A DNA stretch of 64,000 bases from Cloacibacterium normanense (GCF_002943105.1 NZ_PTPZ01000002.1:456179-520178); one strand, 5' to 3'; counted from the stretch's first letter, positions 16,793 to 27,042 are shown. The notes: generated by a model from the letters alone, not told the origin. A program made the numbers and translations.

Positions 16793-18295
16793 TTAGATTT
16801 TAAAATTCTTTAAAAAATCGCCAATCTTTCTATCATTTGCCAAACGTGGAATTTTGTTTTGTCCGCCCAGTTTTCCTTCAGATTTTGCGTATTCTTGGAA
16901 GGCGTTTTTCTGCAATTTGGTGATTTTTAAAACTTGCAAAATATTTCCAGCAATCAAATCATCATAATACGTGTTTCTTTTGCGCATTTCTGCATCAAGG
17001 TTTTGACGGAAATCTTCTAAATTTTCTGGCTCTTTTTCAAATTCTATAAACCATTCATGGTGTGGCAATTCTCCATTTTCGGGATTTACCTGTGGAGCGA
17101 GATGAAACTCCGTAATTTGCGCTGGGAATTTCTCTACGGTTGCTTTCATTGCTTCTTCTACTTCAAAAGCAATCACATGTTCACCAAAAGCTGAGGTGAA
17201 ATGTTTGGTTCTTCCAGAAACTAAAATTCTATGTGGATTTTTAGAAATAAAACGTACCACATCACCAATAGAATAAGCCCAAAGTCCAGAATTTGTTGTC
17301 AAAATCAATGCATAATCTTTATTGAGTTCAACATCTTTTAACGTCAATCTTGGAGCGTCTGGTTTACCATATAATTCCAGCGGAATAAATTCGTAGAAAA
17401 TTCCGTGATTCGATTGTAGTAAAAGTCCTTCTTTTTCATAATCATCTTGAAAAGCAAAAAAGCCTTCACTTGCAGGAAATGTTTGAATAATATCTACTTT
17501 TCCGCCCAATAATTCTTCCATTTTCTCACGATAAGGTTCGTAGTTTACACCGCCTGTTACAATGAGTTGAAGATTTGGAAACAATTGTTTTATTTTTTTG
17601 CCATTTCTTTCAATCAATTTTTCAAAATACATAATTAACCAAGGTGGAATTCCCGAAATCAAAGTCATGTTCTCTTTTTCGGTTTCTTCTACAATTTTGT
17701 CCACTTTAGTTTCCCAATCTTCTATGCAATTGGTTTCGTAGCTCGGCAATCTGTTTTTTTGCAAATATTTTGGGATGTGATGCGCTACAATTCCTGAAAG
17801 TCTGCCTGTTTTTATATCGTTAATATCTTCCAGTTCTGGCGAACCTTGCAAGAAAATCATTTTTCCGTTTACAAAATCGGCATTATTTTTTTGAGCAATG
17901 TAGTGGAACAATGCAGATTGTGCTGCTTTTACCTGAAAATCCATTCCTTCTTTGGTCAAAGGAATATATTTGGTCCCAGAAGTGGTTCCAGAAGTTTTGG
18001 CAAAATATTCTGGTTTTTCTGGCCAAAGAATATTTTTGTCGCCGTGTTTTACTTTTTCTACAAAAGGTTTTAGGTCTTCGTAGTCAGAGATTTTCACGTT
18101 TTTCTGAAAATCTTCTACCGATTTTATTTCCAAAAAGTTATGCTGAAGTCCGAAAAGTGTTTTTTCGGATTTTTTGACCAAGTCTAATAACAATTTTTCC
18201 TGAAGAACTTCGGCGTTATTTTTGAAGTCTTCCGTTTTGGCAACATGGTTTTTCGCCCAAATTTTGGCGATGCTTTTCTTTAAGAAATTTATCAT
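16793..18295 (-). CDS. GH3 auxin-responsive promoter family protein
   Basis: A 500-residue member of the GH3 family within the adenylate-forming enzymes. The phosphate-binding motif FAKTSGTTSGTKYIPLT is near residue 108, an FPASEG motif near 268 and YAFSIGD-like WAYSIGDVVRF near 341. Plant GH3 proteins join acyl acids such as auxin and jasmonate to amino acids through an acyl-AMP; the bacterial proteins are widespread in Bacteroidota but their substrates are unknown. The gene abuts the end of the convergent Gdx-like gene with no spacer and diverges from mfd. Confidence 0.9.
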   Translation of the reverse strand: MINFLKKSIAKIWAKNHVAKTEDFKNNAEVLQEKLLLDLVKKSEKTLFGLQHNFLEIKSVEDFQKNVKISDYEDLKPFVEKVKHGDKNILWPEKPEYFAKTSGTTSGTKYIPLTKEGMDFQVKAAQSALFHYIAQKNNADFVNGKMIFLQGSPELEDINDIKTGRLSGIVAHHIPKYLQKNRLPSYETNCIEDWETKVDKIVEETEKENMTLISGIPPWLIMYFEKLIERNGKKIKQLFPNLQLIVTGGVNYEPYREKMEELLGGKVDIIQTFPASEGFFAFQDDYEKEGLLLQSNHGIFYEFIPLELYGKPDAPRLTLKDVELNKDYALILTTNSGLWAYSIGDVVRFISKNPHRILVSGRTKHFTSAFGEHVIAFEVEEAMKATVEKFPAQITEFHLAPQVNPENGELPHHEWFIEFEKEPENLEDFRQNLDAEMRKRNTYYDDLIAGNILQVLKITKLQKNAFQEYAKSEGKLGGQNKIPRLANDRKIGDFLKNFKI

Positions 18296-18327
18296 TTGCC
18301 AAAGTTAAAAATAAGTTTTGAAAAAAC

Positions 18328-18369
18328 TATCTTTGCACCGTCAAACGATTTCGGAGCAACCCGAAATCG
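18328..18369 (+). promoter_or_regulatory. mfd promoter element and 5' leader hairpin
   Basis: TATCTTTG at 18328-18335 matches the -7 element. The predicted transcript would begin about 5 bases later and carry, almost at its 5' end, a perfect 9-bp hairpin: CGATTTCGG (18346-18354) and CCGAAATCG (18361-18369) with loop AGCAAC, followed by CTTTTG. It may stabilise the mRNA or attenuate transcription. No TTTG box is found at the right upstream spacing. Confidence 0.45.
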
Positions 18370-18431
18370 CTTTTGTCGTTTTATCAATTTTTGAAAAACG
18401 ATGAAAAAAATTACAACTTTACGATATTACA

Positions 18432-21400
18432 ATGCTAAAAAACATTAGTCAAACGCTTATTCCCGAGTTTTTAAGAAAGAATTTTGGAAAAGAACTTTTT
18501 GAGAATTTAGACCAAAACCAACATATTTCTGTGAAGGGTTTTGCTGGTTCTGTTCCGTCTATTTTGGTGGCAGAATTATTTCTTACACAGAAAAAAGATG
18601 TTCTTTTTATCATTGACGATAAAGAATCTTCTAATTATATCACTTCGGAATTAGAGGAAATGATAGGCGAAGAAAACATTTTGTATTTTCCTGAAACACA
18701 TTTAGAACCTTATCAAGTTGAGAAAACTCAAAATGCAAACATCGTTTTACGAACCGAAGTTCTCAATCGTTTGAATTTTGATAAAAAGAAAAAAATTATC
18801 GTTGCCACCGCTTCTTCACTTTCAGAAAAAGTGTTGAAAAAGGAAGATTTCAAAGCGATTTCTCACACGATAAAAGTTGGCGACCAACTGGATTTTGATT
18901 TTACTGAAGAATTATTGAATCAGTTCAATTTTAATTATACCGATTTTGTTTCTGAACCTGGAGAGTTTTCGGTTCGTGGCGGAATTGTAGATGTTTTTTC
19001 TTACGCTTATGAGAAACCGTTCAGAATTACTTTTTTTGGGAATGAAGTAGAAAGTATTAAGGAATTTGACATCGAAACTCAACTTTCCACAGGAAAAGTC
19101 AATGACTTTGAATTGGTTTCTAATATGAATTTTGCGGTTTCAGGAAGCAAGGTTTCTCTATTGGATTTATTGCCAAAAGATAGTTTTATTGTGACTAAAA
19201 ATGCTTATCTCACCGTAAAAAAGCTCAAAGATTTTTACGAAAAAGCAGAGCAAAAATTTGAAACGCTAAGTAAAGAAATCAAGCATCAAAAACCAGAAAT
19301 TCTTTTCGTTTCTGATGAAGTTTTCCTGCAAAATTTAGAAAAATTTAAAGTCATCGATTTTACGTCTCAACAACTTAACGATTTTACGACTTTACAATTA
19401 AATCAAACCGCACAACCTACCTTCCACAAAAATTTTGAGCTTCTCGCCGAAGATTTAAAAGAAAAAAAAGAAGAAGGTTATGAAACTTGGATTTCTTTTT
19501 CAGGGGAAAAACAAAAGGAAAGATTAGAGAGTATTTTTGAGGAATTGAACCATGATTTACCGTTTAAATCTTTCAAATCAGAGCTTCATGAAGGTTTTGT
19601 AGATTACGAACTAAAAGTTTCGGTGTATACAGATCATCAGATTTTTGACCGTTACCAAAGATATAAAGCCAAAAATTCTTTTGCCAAATCTGAGCAATTA
19701 ACGCTGAAAGATTTAATGTCTCTAAAAGTGGGAGATTACATCACGCATATTGACCACGGAATTGGGAAATTTATGGGTTTGGTGAAAGTTACCAATGACG
19801 GAAAAACACAAGAATGTTTCAAATTGACGTATAAAAACAACGATTTGCTCTACGTTTCCATCCATTCGCTGCATAAAATTTCAAAATATAACGGACCAGA
19901 TGGAAGAGAAATTGTTCTCAATAAACTCGGTTCTCCAACTTGGAAAACTTTAAAGCAAAAAACCAAAGCAAAAGTTAAACAAATTGCATTTGACCTCATC
20001 AAATTATATGCTCAGAGAAAGACTACAAAAGGTTTTTCGTTTTCGCCAGATTCTTATTTGCAGAATGAATTAGAGGCGAGTTTCATTTACGAAGATACTC
20101 CAGATCAGGAAAAAGCAACGCAAGATGTGAAAAATGATATGGAAAATGATGGTGTAATGGACAGATTGATTTGTGGTGACGTTGGTTTCGGAAAAACGGA
20201 AGTCGCAATTCGTGCAGCGTTCAAAGCGGCAACCGATGGAAAACAAGTCGCGGTTTTGGTTCCTACCACGATTTTGGCGTTTCAACATTACCGAAGTTTC
20301 AAAGAAAGATTGAAAGATTTTCCAGTAAATATTTCTTATTTGAACCGTTTCCGTTCTGCCAAACAAAAAAATGAAACCAAAGAAGGTCTCAAAAATGGTA
20401 AAATTGATATCGTTATCGGAACGCATCAATTGGTAGGAAAAGATATAGAATTCAAAGATTTAGGCCTTTTAATTATTGATGAAGAGCATAAATTCGGCGT
20501 AAATGTAAAAGATAAACTCAAAACGTTAAAAGCGAATATTGATACCTTGACTTTAACCGCAACGCCCATTCCAAGAACGCTTCAGTTTTCTTTGATGGCT
20601 GCAAGAGATTTATCGGTCATTAAAACGCCACCGCCAAATCGTCAACCAGTTGATACACAAATCGTTGGATTTAATGAAGAAATTCTAAGAGATGCGATTT
20701 CTTACGAAATTCAAAGAGATGGACAGGTTTATTTCATCAATAATAGAATAGAAAATCTGAAAGATATTGCAGGCTTAATTCAGCGTTTGGTACCTGATGC
20801 GAGAGTGATTACAGGTCACGGACAAATGGACGGAAAAGAATTGGAAGCCAGAATTCTCGATTTTATGGAAGGGAAATATGATGTTTTGGTTTCTACCACG
20901 ATTGTAGAATCTGGAGTAGACGTTCCGAATGCGAACACGATTTTTATTAATGATGCGCAAAAATTCGGGATGGCAGATTTGCACCAAATGCGAGGTAGAG
21001 TTGGACGAAGCAATCGAAAAGCGTTTTGTTATCTGATTACGCCACCGTTTGATATGATGACTTCGGATGCCAGAAAACGTCTCGAAGCGATAGAACAGTT
21101 TTCGGATTTAGGAAGCGGTTTCCAAATTGCGATGAAAGATTTAGAAATCAGAGGAGCTGGAGATTTATTGGGAGCAGAACAAAGTGGTTTTATCAATGAA
21201 ATGGGCTTTGAAACCTATCAAAAATTAATGCAAGAAGCATTGGAAGAATTGCAAAATGAAGATGATTTCCAAGATTTATTTGAGAATGAAGAAGACCGTA
21301 AAAAATTATTCAAATCTCAGAAAGAAGTCAACATTGACACTGATTTTGAGTTGATGTTGCCAGATTCTTACGTGAATTCTACGGAAGAAAGACTTTCATT

Positions 21401-21785
21401 ATACCAAAAATTAGCAGAAATCCCAACCAAAGAAGAATTGCAGAAATTTGAAAATGAATTGGTTGATAGATTCGGGAATTTACCGAAAGAAGCCGTTAAT
21501 TTGTTGAAATCTGTAGAACTGAAATGGCTCGCAGCGGAAATTGGTTTCGATAAAATCGTCATGAAAAACGGAGTTTTCCTCGGGTATTTTCCTGATAATC
21601 CTCAAGATAAATTCTACCAAAGCCAAAAGTTCAGAAATATTATCGCTTATCTTTCTCAAAATCCTAGAGAAGCTCAACTGAAAGAAAAATCGGGAAAAGA
21701 AGGCAATCAATTGATGATGAGAAAAGATGCCGTGAAAAATGTAGATGAGGTGAATGTTCTTTTAAATAGAATTTTGTCACATTAA
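18432..21785 (+). CDS. mfd: Transcription-repair coupling factor
   Basis: A 1117-residue DNA translocase that removes RNA polymerase stalled at lesions and recruits UvrA. Domains in order: the degenerate UvrB-like N-terminus, the RNA polymerase interaction (CarD-like) domain starting at [17 protein letters not shown] near residue 431, the RecG-type motor with Walker [10 protein letters not shown] near 581 and [12 protein letters not shown] near 679, [11 protein letters not shown], and the C-terminal TRCF domain. Two 8-residue repeats, DFTSQQLN and DFTTLQLN (near 309-324), coincide with a 24-base DNA repeat in the linker before the interaction domain and look like a local expansion. It is the only gene on its transcript besides pth, 53 bases downstream. 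Confidence 0.96.
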   Translation: MLKNISQTLIPEFLRKNFGKELFENLDQNQHISVKGFAGSVPSILVAELFLTQKKDVLFIIDDKESSNYITSELEEMIGEENILYFPETHLEPYQVEKTQNANIVLRTEVLNRLNFDKKKKIIVATASSLSEKVLKKEDFKAISHTIKVGDQLDFDFTEELLNQFNFNYTDFVSEPGEFSVRGGIVDVFSYAYEKPFRITFFGNEVESIKEFDIETQLSTGKVNDFELVSNMNFAVSGSKVSLLDLLPKDSFIVTKNAYLTVKKLKDFYEKAEQKFETLSKEIKHQKPEILFVSDEVFLQNLEKFKVIDFTSQQLNDFTTLQLNQTAQPTFHKNFELLAEDLKEKKEEGYETWISFSGEKQKERLESIFEELNHDLPFKSFKSELHEGFVDYELKVSVYTDHQIFDRYQRYKAKNSFAKSEQLTLKDLMSLKVGDYITHIDHGIGKFMGLVKVTNDGKTQECFKLTYKNNDLLYVSIHSLHKISKYNGPDGREIVLNKLGSPTWKTLKQKTKAKVKQIAFDLIKLYAQRKTTKGFSFSPDSYLQNELEASFIYEDTPDQEKATQDVKNDMENDGVMDRLICGDVGFGKTEVAIRAAFKAATDGKQVAVLVPTTILAFQHYRSFKERLKDFPVNISYLNRFRSAKQKNETKEGLKNGKIDIVIGTHQLVGKDIEFKDLGLLIIDEEHKFGVNVKDKLKTLKANIDTLTLTATPIPRTLQFSLMAARDLSVIKTPPPNRQPVDTQIVGFNEEILRDAISYEIQRDGQVYFINNRIENLKDIAGLIQRLVPDARVITGHGQMDGKELEARILDFMEGKYDVLVSTTIVESGVDVPNANTIFINDAQKFGMADLHQMRGRVGRSNRKAFCYLITPPFDMMTSDARKRLEAIEQFSDLGSGFQIAMKDLEIRGAGDLLGAEQSGFINEMGFETYQKLMQEALEELQNEDDFQDLFENEEDRKKLFKSQKEVNIDTDFELMLPDSYVNSTEERLSLYQKLAEIPTKEELQKFENELVDRFGNLPKEAVNLLKSVELKWLAAEIGFDKIVMKNGVFLGYFPDNPQDKFYQSQKFRNIIAYLSQNPREAQLKEKSGKEGNQLMMRKDAVKNVDEVNVLLNRILSH
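19355..19388 (+). repeat. 24-base tandem unit inside mfd, TTTTACGA repeat family
   Basis: CGATTTTACG occurs at 19355-19364 and again at 19379-19388, 24 bases apart, in frame, followed by ACTTTACAATT. Similar units occur at 13414-13437 and just upstream of mfd (about 18409-18432). This suggests a short dispersed repeat that has settled in a tolerant linker. Confidence 0.45.
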
Positions 21786-21838
21786 AAATTAAAAAATTAA
21801 ATTTGCGCTCAACGAGCATTAATAAATATTCAAAAAAC

Positions 21839-22402
21839 GTGAAATACTTAATCGTAGGTTTAGGAAACAAAGGTGAAGAATACGCAGAAACGCGTCATAA
21901 TATTGGTTTTAAAGTAGCTGAAAAAATTGCACAAACTTTAGAAGCACCTTTTAAATCTGCCAATTTCGGCTGGGTTTCAGAAGGGAAATACAAAGGAAGA
22001 AAAGTTTTTGTGCTAAAACCAGATACATATATGAATCTTTCGGGAAATGCAGTAAGATTTTGGATGCAAAAAGAAAATATTCCGTTAGAAAATGTATTGG
22101 TAATTACCGATGATTTGGCGCTTCCTTTTGGTACTTTAAGAATGAGAAAAAAAGGTTCAGACGCTGGTCATAACGGTTTGAAGAACATTCAAGAGGTTTT
22201 ACAAACACAAAATTACGCAAGATTGCGTTTCGGGATTTCTGCAGATTTTTCCGAAGGAAAACAAGTAGATTATGTTCTCGGAAAATGGAACGAAGAAGAG
22301 CAAAAAACGTTGCAAGATAGGATAGAGTTATTTACAAAAGCCAGTTTGTCTTTTGTTTTCGCAGGAGTTAATAATACGATGAATACTTTTAATGGAAAAT
22401 AG
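21839..22402 (+). CDS. pth: Peptidyl-tRNA hydrolase
   Basis: A 187-residue enzyme that frees tRNA from peptidyl-tRNA dropped by ribosomes. It begins with the family signature [20 protein letters not shown], which contains the catalytic histidine and the tRNA-binding asparagine, and has [12 protein letters not shown] near residue 63 and [11 protein letters not shown] near 107. The start is a GTG at 21839, because it puts the family signature at the usual N-terminus; an upstream TTG at 21803 would add 12 residues of no known role. It follows mfd closely and may share its transcript. Confidence 0.95.
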   Translation: MKYLIVGLGNKGEEYAETRHNIGFKVAEKIAQTLEAPFKSANFGWVSEGKYKGRKVFVLKPDTYMNLSGNAVRFWMQKENIPLENVLVITDDLALPFGTLRMRKKGSDAGHNGLKNIQEVLQTQNYARLRFGISADFSEGKQVDYVLGKWNEEEQKTLQDRIELFTKASLSFVFAGVNNTMNTFNGK

Positions 22403-22466
22403 TTGTCAGTTGTTGGTTGTCAGTTGATAGAAAATGCCGACAACCAACAACCATCAACCAACAACC
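22401..22466. repeat. Intergenic inverted repeat rich in GTTGTC units
   Basis: Between the convergent pth and GNAT genes there is a perfect 13-bp inverted repeat, GTTGTTGGTTGTC (22409-22421) and GACAACCAACAAC (22439-22451), flanked by further GTTGTCAGTTG and CAACCAACAAC units. The base pairing would make a stable hairpin that can end transcription from both sides. Its unit structure resembles dispersed REP-like repeats, so other copies in the genome are expected. Confidence 0.6.
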
Positions 22467-23587
22467 AAATTCTTCCTAAAAATACAATACTCTTTATACA
22501 AATTAAAACCATCCAATTTCTCAATTTCGCCACGCATTTTCAGGTTGTCTTTCATAATGAGATGAGAATCAACAGTTTTAAAGCCTAATTTCAATGCAGA
22601 ACCGAAAAGCATGGTTGCTAAAACCGCATCCAGACCTTTGTTTTGATAATTGGGATGAATCGCGCCCAACAAAAGTTGAAGCCTTTTTGAAGTTTTCATT
22701 GCCCATAAAATTCTTGCCCAACCAAAAGGTAAAATTCTTCCTCTTGAATTTTTTATCGCTTCGCTTAAATCTGCCATTGCAATGATGAAAGCGAGCAATT
22801 CGCCGTTTTCATCGGTAATCATTTTGATGAGTTTTGGGTTGAGAAGTGGCAAAAAACGTTCCGCAAATTCCGTCATTTCGTCTTCGGTGAGTTTTGTGAA
22901 GCCGTAAATTTCGGTGTAGGTTTTGTTGATGAGGTCAAAAACAGGTTTTACATAAGGTTTTACCGCTTTTGTTGAGGTAAATTCTACCGTTTTTATCTTT
23001 AAATTTTTAGAAACTCTTTCGTTGAAATTTTTATATCTGTTCAGAATTTGCGCAGTAATCGGAACGTCATATTGCACTAAATCTACAAAGTTTTCGTAGT
23101 GATTTTCCTTAATGAAATCTACCATAAACGGAAAACTGTGATTGGTGACGAGCATTGCTTTTTCTTCGAAACCTTTGGTAAGAAAACCTTGAGGTTCTTT
23201 GTCTGAAAATGCCATTGGTCCGATGATTTCTGTACAGTTTTTAGATTTTGCCCAAGTTTCCACTGCATTAATTAAAGCATTGAAAACTTCTTTATTCTCA
23301 AAACATTCAAAAAAAGAAAATCTGGCGTCATTTTTCCCGTGAAATTTATTGTAATCTGTAGGAATTACACCCATAATTCTGCCAACAGCTTTTCCTTTTT
23401 CGTGTGCAAGGAAAAGTACCGCTTCGTTGTGTTTGAAAAGAGAATTTTTGTCTTTATCAAAGAATTTTTCATCATCCATATACAACGGATGAAGCCAATT
23501 TTTATGGTTTTTATGAATTTTTTCGGGAAGATAAATAAACGTTTTTAAGTCTTCTCTGGTCTTGACTTCTTTAATTGAAACGGACAT
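22454..23587 (-). CDS. GNAT-fold N-acetyltransferase-like protein
   Basis: A 377-residue protein of a family conserved in Bacteroidota. It has an acetyltransferase-like N-terminal region (residues 15-150: FLAHEKGKAVGRIMGVI) and a second GNAT-like region near the C-terminus with LGAIHPNYQNKGLDAVLATM, which resembles the acetyl-CoA binding loop. This suggests a double-GNAT protein, possibly one active and one degenerate domain. The substrate is unknown. It overlaps the PAP2 gene by 17 bases and so is in its operon. Relatives are sometimes labelled GTP cyclohydrolase, which the sequence does not support. Confidence 0.75.
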   Translation of the reverse strand: MSVSIKEVKTREDLKTFIYLPEKIHKNHKNWLHPLYMDDEKFFDKDKNSLFKHNEAVLFLAHEKGKAVGRIMGVIPTDYNKFHGKNDARFSFFECFENKEVFNALINAVETWAKSKNCTEIIGPMAFSDKEPQGFLTKGFEEKAMLVTNHSFPFMVDFIKENHYENFVDLVQYDVPITAQILNRYKNFNERVSKNLKIKTVEFTSTKAVKPYVKPVFDLINKTYTEIYGFTKLTEDEMTEFAERFLPLLNPKLIKMITDENGELLAFIIAMADLSEAIKNSRGRILPFGWARILWAMKTSKRLQLLLGAIHPNYQNKGLDAVLATMLFGSALKLGFKTVDSHLIMKDNLKMRGEIEKLDGFNLYKEYCIFRKNLVVG

Positions 23588-24440
23588 CCAATTTATGGTT
23601 TAAAAATTTGTAAAACTTAAAGGTAAGAAAAAATACAATCGGCGCAGAAAGAAATCCCGCAACTACATCTACAAAATAATGTGCCTTAATGTAAACCGTA
23701 GAAAACATCAATAAAACAACAAATGGAATGAAATATTTTACTGATTTTCTAAAATTTTGATACAACCAAAAAATAACAATCCAAGAAATCCCTACATGTG
23801 AACTTGGGAAAGCAGCGGTGGGAACTTCGCCGTTTTTTTGAATGAGTTTGACCATATTCCCGAAAATTCCTTGGGCTTCAATCGTGTTATCTGGAAACGA
23901 AAAATAAAACTGAGGACCTTCTGCTGGAATCAATATAAAAGTGAAATAATACAGTAAAAATGAAGTGATTAAAATGAAGCTAAATTGTTCTATTTTCTGT
24001 GGAATTTTGAGATAAATTATCAAAAAAGCAGCTAATGGTAAAAGGTAATATGAAAAATACCCGAAGTAAAATAATTCACTGAAATACCAAGAATCAAAAG
24101 TTTCAGAAAATCTTACTGAGGGCTGAAAACCGAATATTTTTTGGTCTAAATGAGATAGAAAACCATCAATTTTTGGGAAAATTAAAGTATTTAAAATCGC
24201 AGTTTCTTTGTATAGAAAAGTCATCAAAGCGTAAATCGTAATTCCTTCGGCTAAGTAAAAAAACTTAGAAGAAATTTTATTTTTCAAAAAGAGAAATGCT
24301 AGAAAAATAATTAAAAATAAAAGTCGGACTCCAAAAAAAATGAGGTCTAGAAAAAGGCTTGGTTGTGTAAAAAGTACTACCAATTCTATTCCGCAGAAAT
24401 AGAAAAGTAGGGAGAACCAAATTATAGATATGTTTTTCAA
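23571..24440 (-). CDS. PAP2 family membrane phosphatase or inositolphosphotransferase-like protein
   Basis: A 289-residue protein with about six membrane helices. The phosphatase motifs are AFPSSHVGISW near residue 208 and KAHYFVDVVAGF near 254, which match PAP2 motifs 2 and 3 with the histidine and aspartate present, in the spacing of the Aur1/Ipt1-like branch. A lipid phosphate or phosphotransfer to a lipid headgroup is likely. No ATG is in frame at the N-terminus, so a TTG at 24440 is taken as start. It is upstream of the GNAT gene with a 17-base overlap. Confidence 0.8.
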   Translation of the reverse strand: MKNISIIWFSLLFYFCGIELVVLFTQPSLFLDLIFFGVRLLFLIIFLAFLFLKNKISSKFFYLAEGITIYALMTFLYKETAILNTLIFPKIDGFLSHLDQKIFGFQPSVRFSETFDSWYFSELFYFGYFSYYLLPLAAFLIIYLKIPQKIEQFSFILITSFLLYYFTFILIPAEGPQFYFSFPDNTIEAQGIFGNMVKLIQKNGEVPTAAFPSSHVGISWIVIFWLYQNFRKSVKYFIPFVVLLMFSTVYIKAHYFVDVVAGFLSAPIVFFLTFKFYKFLNHKLDVRFN

Positions 24441-24472
24441 GAGGGTGAAAATTTCATCAAAAGTACAAAAAA

Positions 24473-24491
24473 AGCCCCTAATTAAGGGGCT
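24473..24491 (-). terminator. Terminator of the carbonic anhydrase / SulP cluster
   Basis: AGCCCCT and AGGGGCT form a 7-bp stem around a short AT loop, followed by a U-tract on the minus-strand transcript. A second weaker inverted repeat (AGCGAGAA at 24494-24501 and TTCTCGCT at 24536-24543) lies between it and the stop codon of the carbonic anhydrase gene. Confidence 0.8.
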
Positions 24492-24567
24492 ATAGCGAGA
24501 AAGTGTTAATTAAAAATCAAAGTTATATGAAGAAATTCTCGCTTGTGTTATATATTAGTCGCAAAAA

Positions 24568-25203
24568 CTAGAGCCATGTTACAACTCCAGTTTCCACATC
24601 GTAATTTGCACCTACAATTTTTATCTTTCCTTCTTTCTCTAAATTTCTTAAAGTAGAACTTTGGTGACGAATATCTTCGATGGTTTTTTTGATATTACAA
24701 AGCGTTAATCTATCTAATAAATCATCATTTTTAGAAGAACGTTCTTCTCCTTCTTTGATGATTTCGTGTATGCAAGGCTCGAAATGATAGATAAGGTGAT
24801 TAAGATTATCCATTCCAAGTCCTTCAATTTGCGGAGCATCTAATCCACCTTTTAGAGCGCCACATTTGGTGTGTCCTAAAACCACTACCAATTTAGAACC
24901 TGCTACATTACAAGCAAATTCCATAGAGCCTAAAATATCTTGATTGGCAAAATTTCCTGCAATTCTGATGCTGAAAATATCACCTAAACCTTGGTCGAAA
25001 ATAAGTTCTGCAGAAGTTCTACTGTCGATACAACTGAGTACCGTTGCAAAAGGCCATTGTCCTTCTCTGGTATCGTTTACTTGCTCTAGTAGGTTTCTGT
25101 TTACTTTAAGATTGTTTACAAATCTTTGGTTTCCTTCTTGTAAAAAAAGAAGTGCTTTTTCTGGGGTAATCGTAGATTGAGTTTCTGAAGTATGTGCTTT
25201 CAT
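24568..25203 (-). CDS. Beta-class carbonic anhydrase
   Basis: A 211-residue zinc enzyme that interconverts carbon dioxide and bicarbonate. The zinc ligands and catalytic dyad are visible as SCIDSRTSAELIF near residue 57 (Cys, Asp, Arg) and LGHTKCGALKGG near 117 (His, Cys). It lies 102 bases downstream of a SulP transporter, and a second beta carbonic anhydrase lies upstream of that transporter. No signal peptide is seen, so it is cytoplasmic. The two carbonic anhydrases are only distantly similar in sequence, so they are not a recent duplication. Confidence 0.93.
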   Translation of the reverse strand: MKAHTSETQSTITPEKALLFLQEGNQRFVNNLKVNRNLLEQVNDTREGQWPFATVLSCIDSRTSAELIFDQGLGDIFSIRIAGNFANQDILGSMEFACNVAGSKLVVVLGHTKCGALKGGLDAPQIEGLGMDNLNHLIYHFEPCIHEIIKEGEERSSKNDDLLDRLTLCNIKKTIEDIRHQSSTLRNLEKEGKIKIVGANYDVETGVVTWL

Positions 25204-25305
25204 AATTTTTTCTTTTAATTTTTTAAAAACCTTTTCGGAACGCTGAAGTTTGGTTCCGAAAAGGACACAATGTTAATTTAATAGGTATGAAGTTATGATA
25301 TTTTT

Positions 25306-26895
25306 TTAAATTACTCTTCTGTGTGAGATGGTAATGTGTGAATGTTGGTCCTTTTCATATTCTTTGTAAGAAGTTTTAAATCCTTCTAAAACCACTTCTA
25401 TATCTTCTTCTCTGGCTCTTACGTTAGCAAAATCCGAGATTAAGTCTATAATATCATCAGAGACATAAGAAGTTTTCTTAGCATTAATAATCACTTTAGA
25501 ATTTGGCTTAATATTTTTAAGCGTTTTTTTGATGGCTGCTTTGTTTAAAAATGAAACTTCTTCTGCCAAATCTATGGTGATTTCATCAGCGCTTTCTAGA
25601 TCTTCTCTACTCAAATAATAAGCACGTTTCATGTTTCCAAGTAGCAAGAAAAGAATACTGATGGCTAAACCAATTCCTACTCCTTTTAATAAATCTAATG
25701 CTACCACTGCAATAATAGTAGCGATGAAAGGGATAAATTGATATTTTCCTTTGCTCCAGAAATGGCTAAGTTTTGCAGGGCTTGCTAATTTATAACCTAC
25801 CATTAGTAAAACTGCTGCTAAAGTCGCCAAAGGAATTTTGTTCAATAAAAATGGAATAGATAAAACAGATACTAACAATAAAAAACCATGAACAATAGCC
25901 GAAATTTTACTTGTTGCACCAGCATTAGCATTTGCAGAAGTTCTTACTACCACCGAAGTCATAGGTAAACCTCCAATAAAAGAAGAAACTAAGTTGCCAA
26001 TACCTTGTGCTTTCAACTCTAAGTTAGTATCTGTTATTCTTTTGTGTACGTCCATTCTATCTGCAGCTTCTATACATAATAATGTTTCTATGGAAGCTAC
26101 AACTGCTATAGTTGCACCAATAATCCAAACTTGTGGATTAAGAAATCCTGAGAAATCTGGAAAAGTGATTAAGTTTTTAAAATCTTCAACTGATTGAGGA
26201 ACCGGAAGTGTTACCAAATGTTCTCTAGAAATTTCTAGCGCGCTTCCTCTGAAAACTTCATTGAATAAAATCCCAACAATTACCGCTACTAAGGCTCCTG
26301 GTAAAAGTTTAATTTTTTTGAGGAAACTTACTTTTTCCCAAGTAATAAGAATAGCTAGGGAAATAATCGTCACTAAAACCGCTCCTGGTGTAACAGCATT
26401 TGCTAATCCTGATAAATATTCAGATAGATTAAAGCCGTCAAAAATCTGAAGATTTCCTTCAAAATCTTTGTCGTAACCTAAAGCGTGTGGAATTTGTTTT
26501 AAAATGATAATAACTCCAATTCCGGCTAACATTCCTTCGATAACGTTATTGGGGAAATAGTTAGAAATACTTCCTGCTCTTAGAAAACCAAGTGCCAATT
26601 GTATAAAACCTGCAATTAAACCTGCAGTTAAAAATAATTCGAAACTCCCTAAATCAGTGATGGCTCCTAAAACGATGGCTGCTAAACCTGCAGCAGGTCC
26701 AGAAACGGAAATAGGAGAGTTGCTGATGAATCCTATCACGAGTCCGCCTACAATTCCTGCTAAAATTCCAGAAAGTGGTGGTGCACCAGATGCTAATGCA
26801 ATACCTAAACAGAGTGGTAATGCTACGAGAAATACTACAATTCCCGAAGGAATATTTTCTTTTATTCCGCCGAATAAAGTGTTTGTTTTTTTCAT
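25306..26895 (-). CDS. SulP family inorganic anion transporter with STAS domain
   Basis: A 529-residue transporter with 10-14 membrane helices, beginning KENIPSGIVVFLVALPLCLGIALASGAPP, and a C-terminal STAS domain from about residue 430 (DEITIDLAEEVSFLNKAAI). The TSVVVRTSANANAGA stretch is typical of SulP proteins. Members move sulfate, bicarbonate or other anions, often with sodium. Flanking beta carbonic anhydrases on both sides in the same orientation favour bicarbonate as the substrate, as in BicA-type systems. That is an inference from context, since sulfate carriers look alike. Confidence 0.93.
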   Translation of the reverse strand: MKKTNTLFGGIKENIPSGIVVFLVALPLCLGIALASGAPPLSGILAGIVGGLVIGFISNSPISVSGPAAGLAAIVLGAITDLGSFELFLTAGLIAGFIQLALGFLRAGSISNYFPNNVIEGMLAGIGVIIILKQIPHALGYDKDFEGNLQIFDGFNLSEYLSGLANAVTPGAVLVTIISLAILITWEKVSFLKKIKLLPGALVAVIVGILFNEVFRGSALEISREHLVTLPVPQSVEDFKNLITFPDFSGFLNPQVWIIGATIAVVASIETLLCIEAADRMDVHKRITDTNLELKAQGIGNLVSSFIGGLPMTSVVVRTSANANAGATSKISAIVHGFLLLVSVLSIPFLLNKIPLATLAAVLLMVGYKLASPAKLSHFWSKGKYQFIPFIATIIAVVALDLLKGVGIGLAISILFLLLGNMKRAYYLSREDLESADEITIDLAEEVSFLNKAAIKKTLKNIKPNSKVIINAKKTSYVSDDIIDLISDFANVRAREEDIEVVLEGFKTSYKEYEKDQHSHITISHRRVI

Positions 26896-27042
26896 TGTAT
26901 GAATATCGATATGTATTTACAATCAATTACTTAGATGTAAGTAATCAATTCTAATGTTTGAAAATTTAATTTGTTAAAAAGCGTCAAGGAACAGCCCATT
27001 TTTTTGAAAAAAGGGCATAACTTTCCTATGAAATTTTAAAAA

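Noticed and set aside
22403..22588. Plus-strand open frame after pth
   Set aside because: It runs through the GTTGTC repeat and antisense to the GNAT gene; no family resemblance.
26994..27016. Hairpin between the small secreted protein and SulP genes
   Set aside because: Only 4 GC pairs and no U-tract in either direction, so a terminator is not supported.
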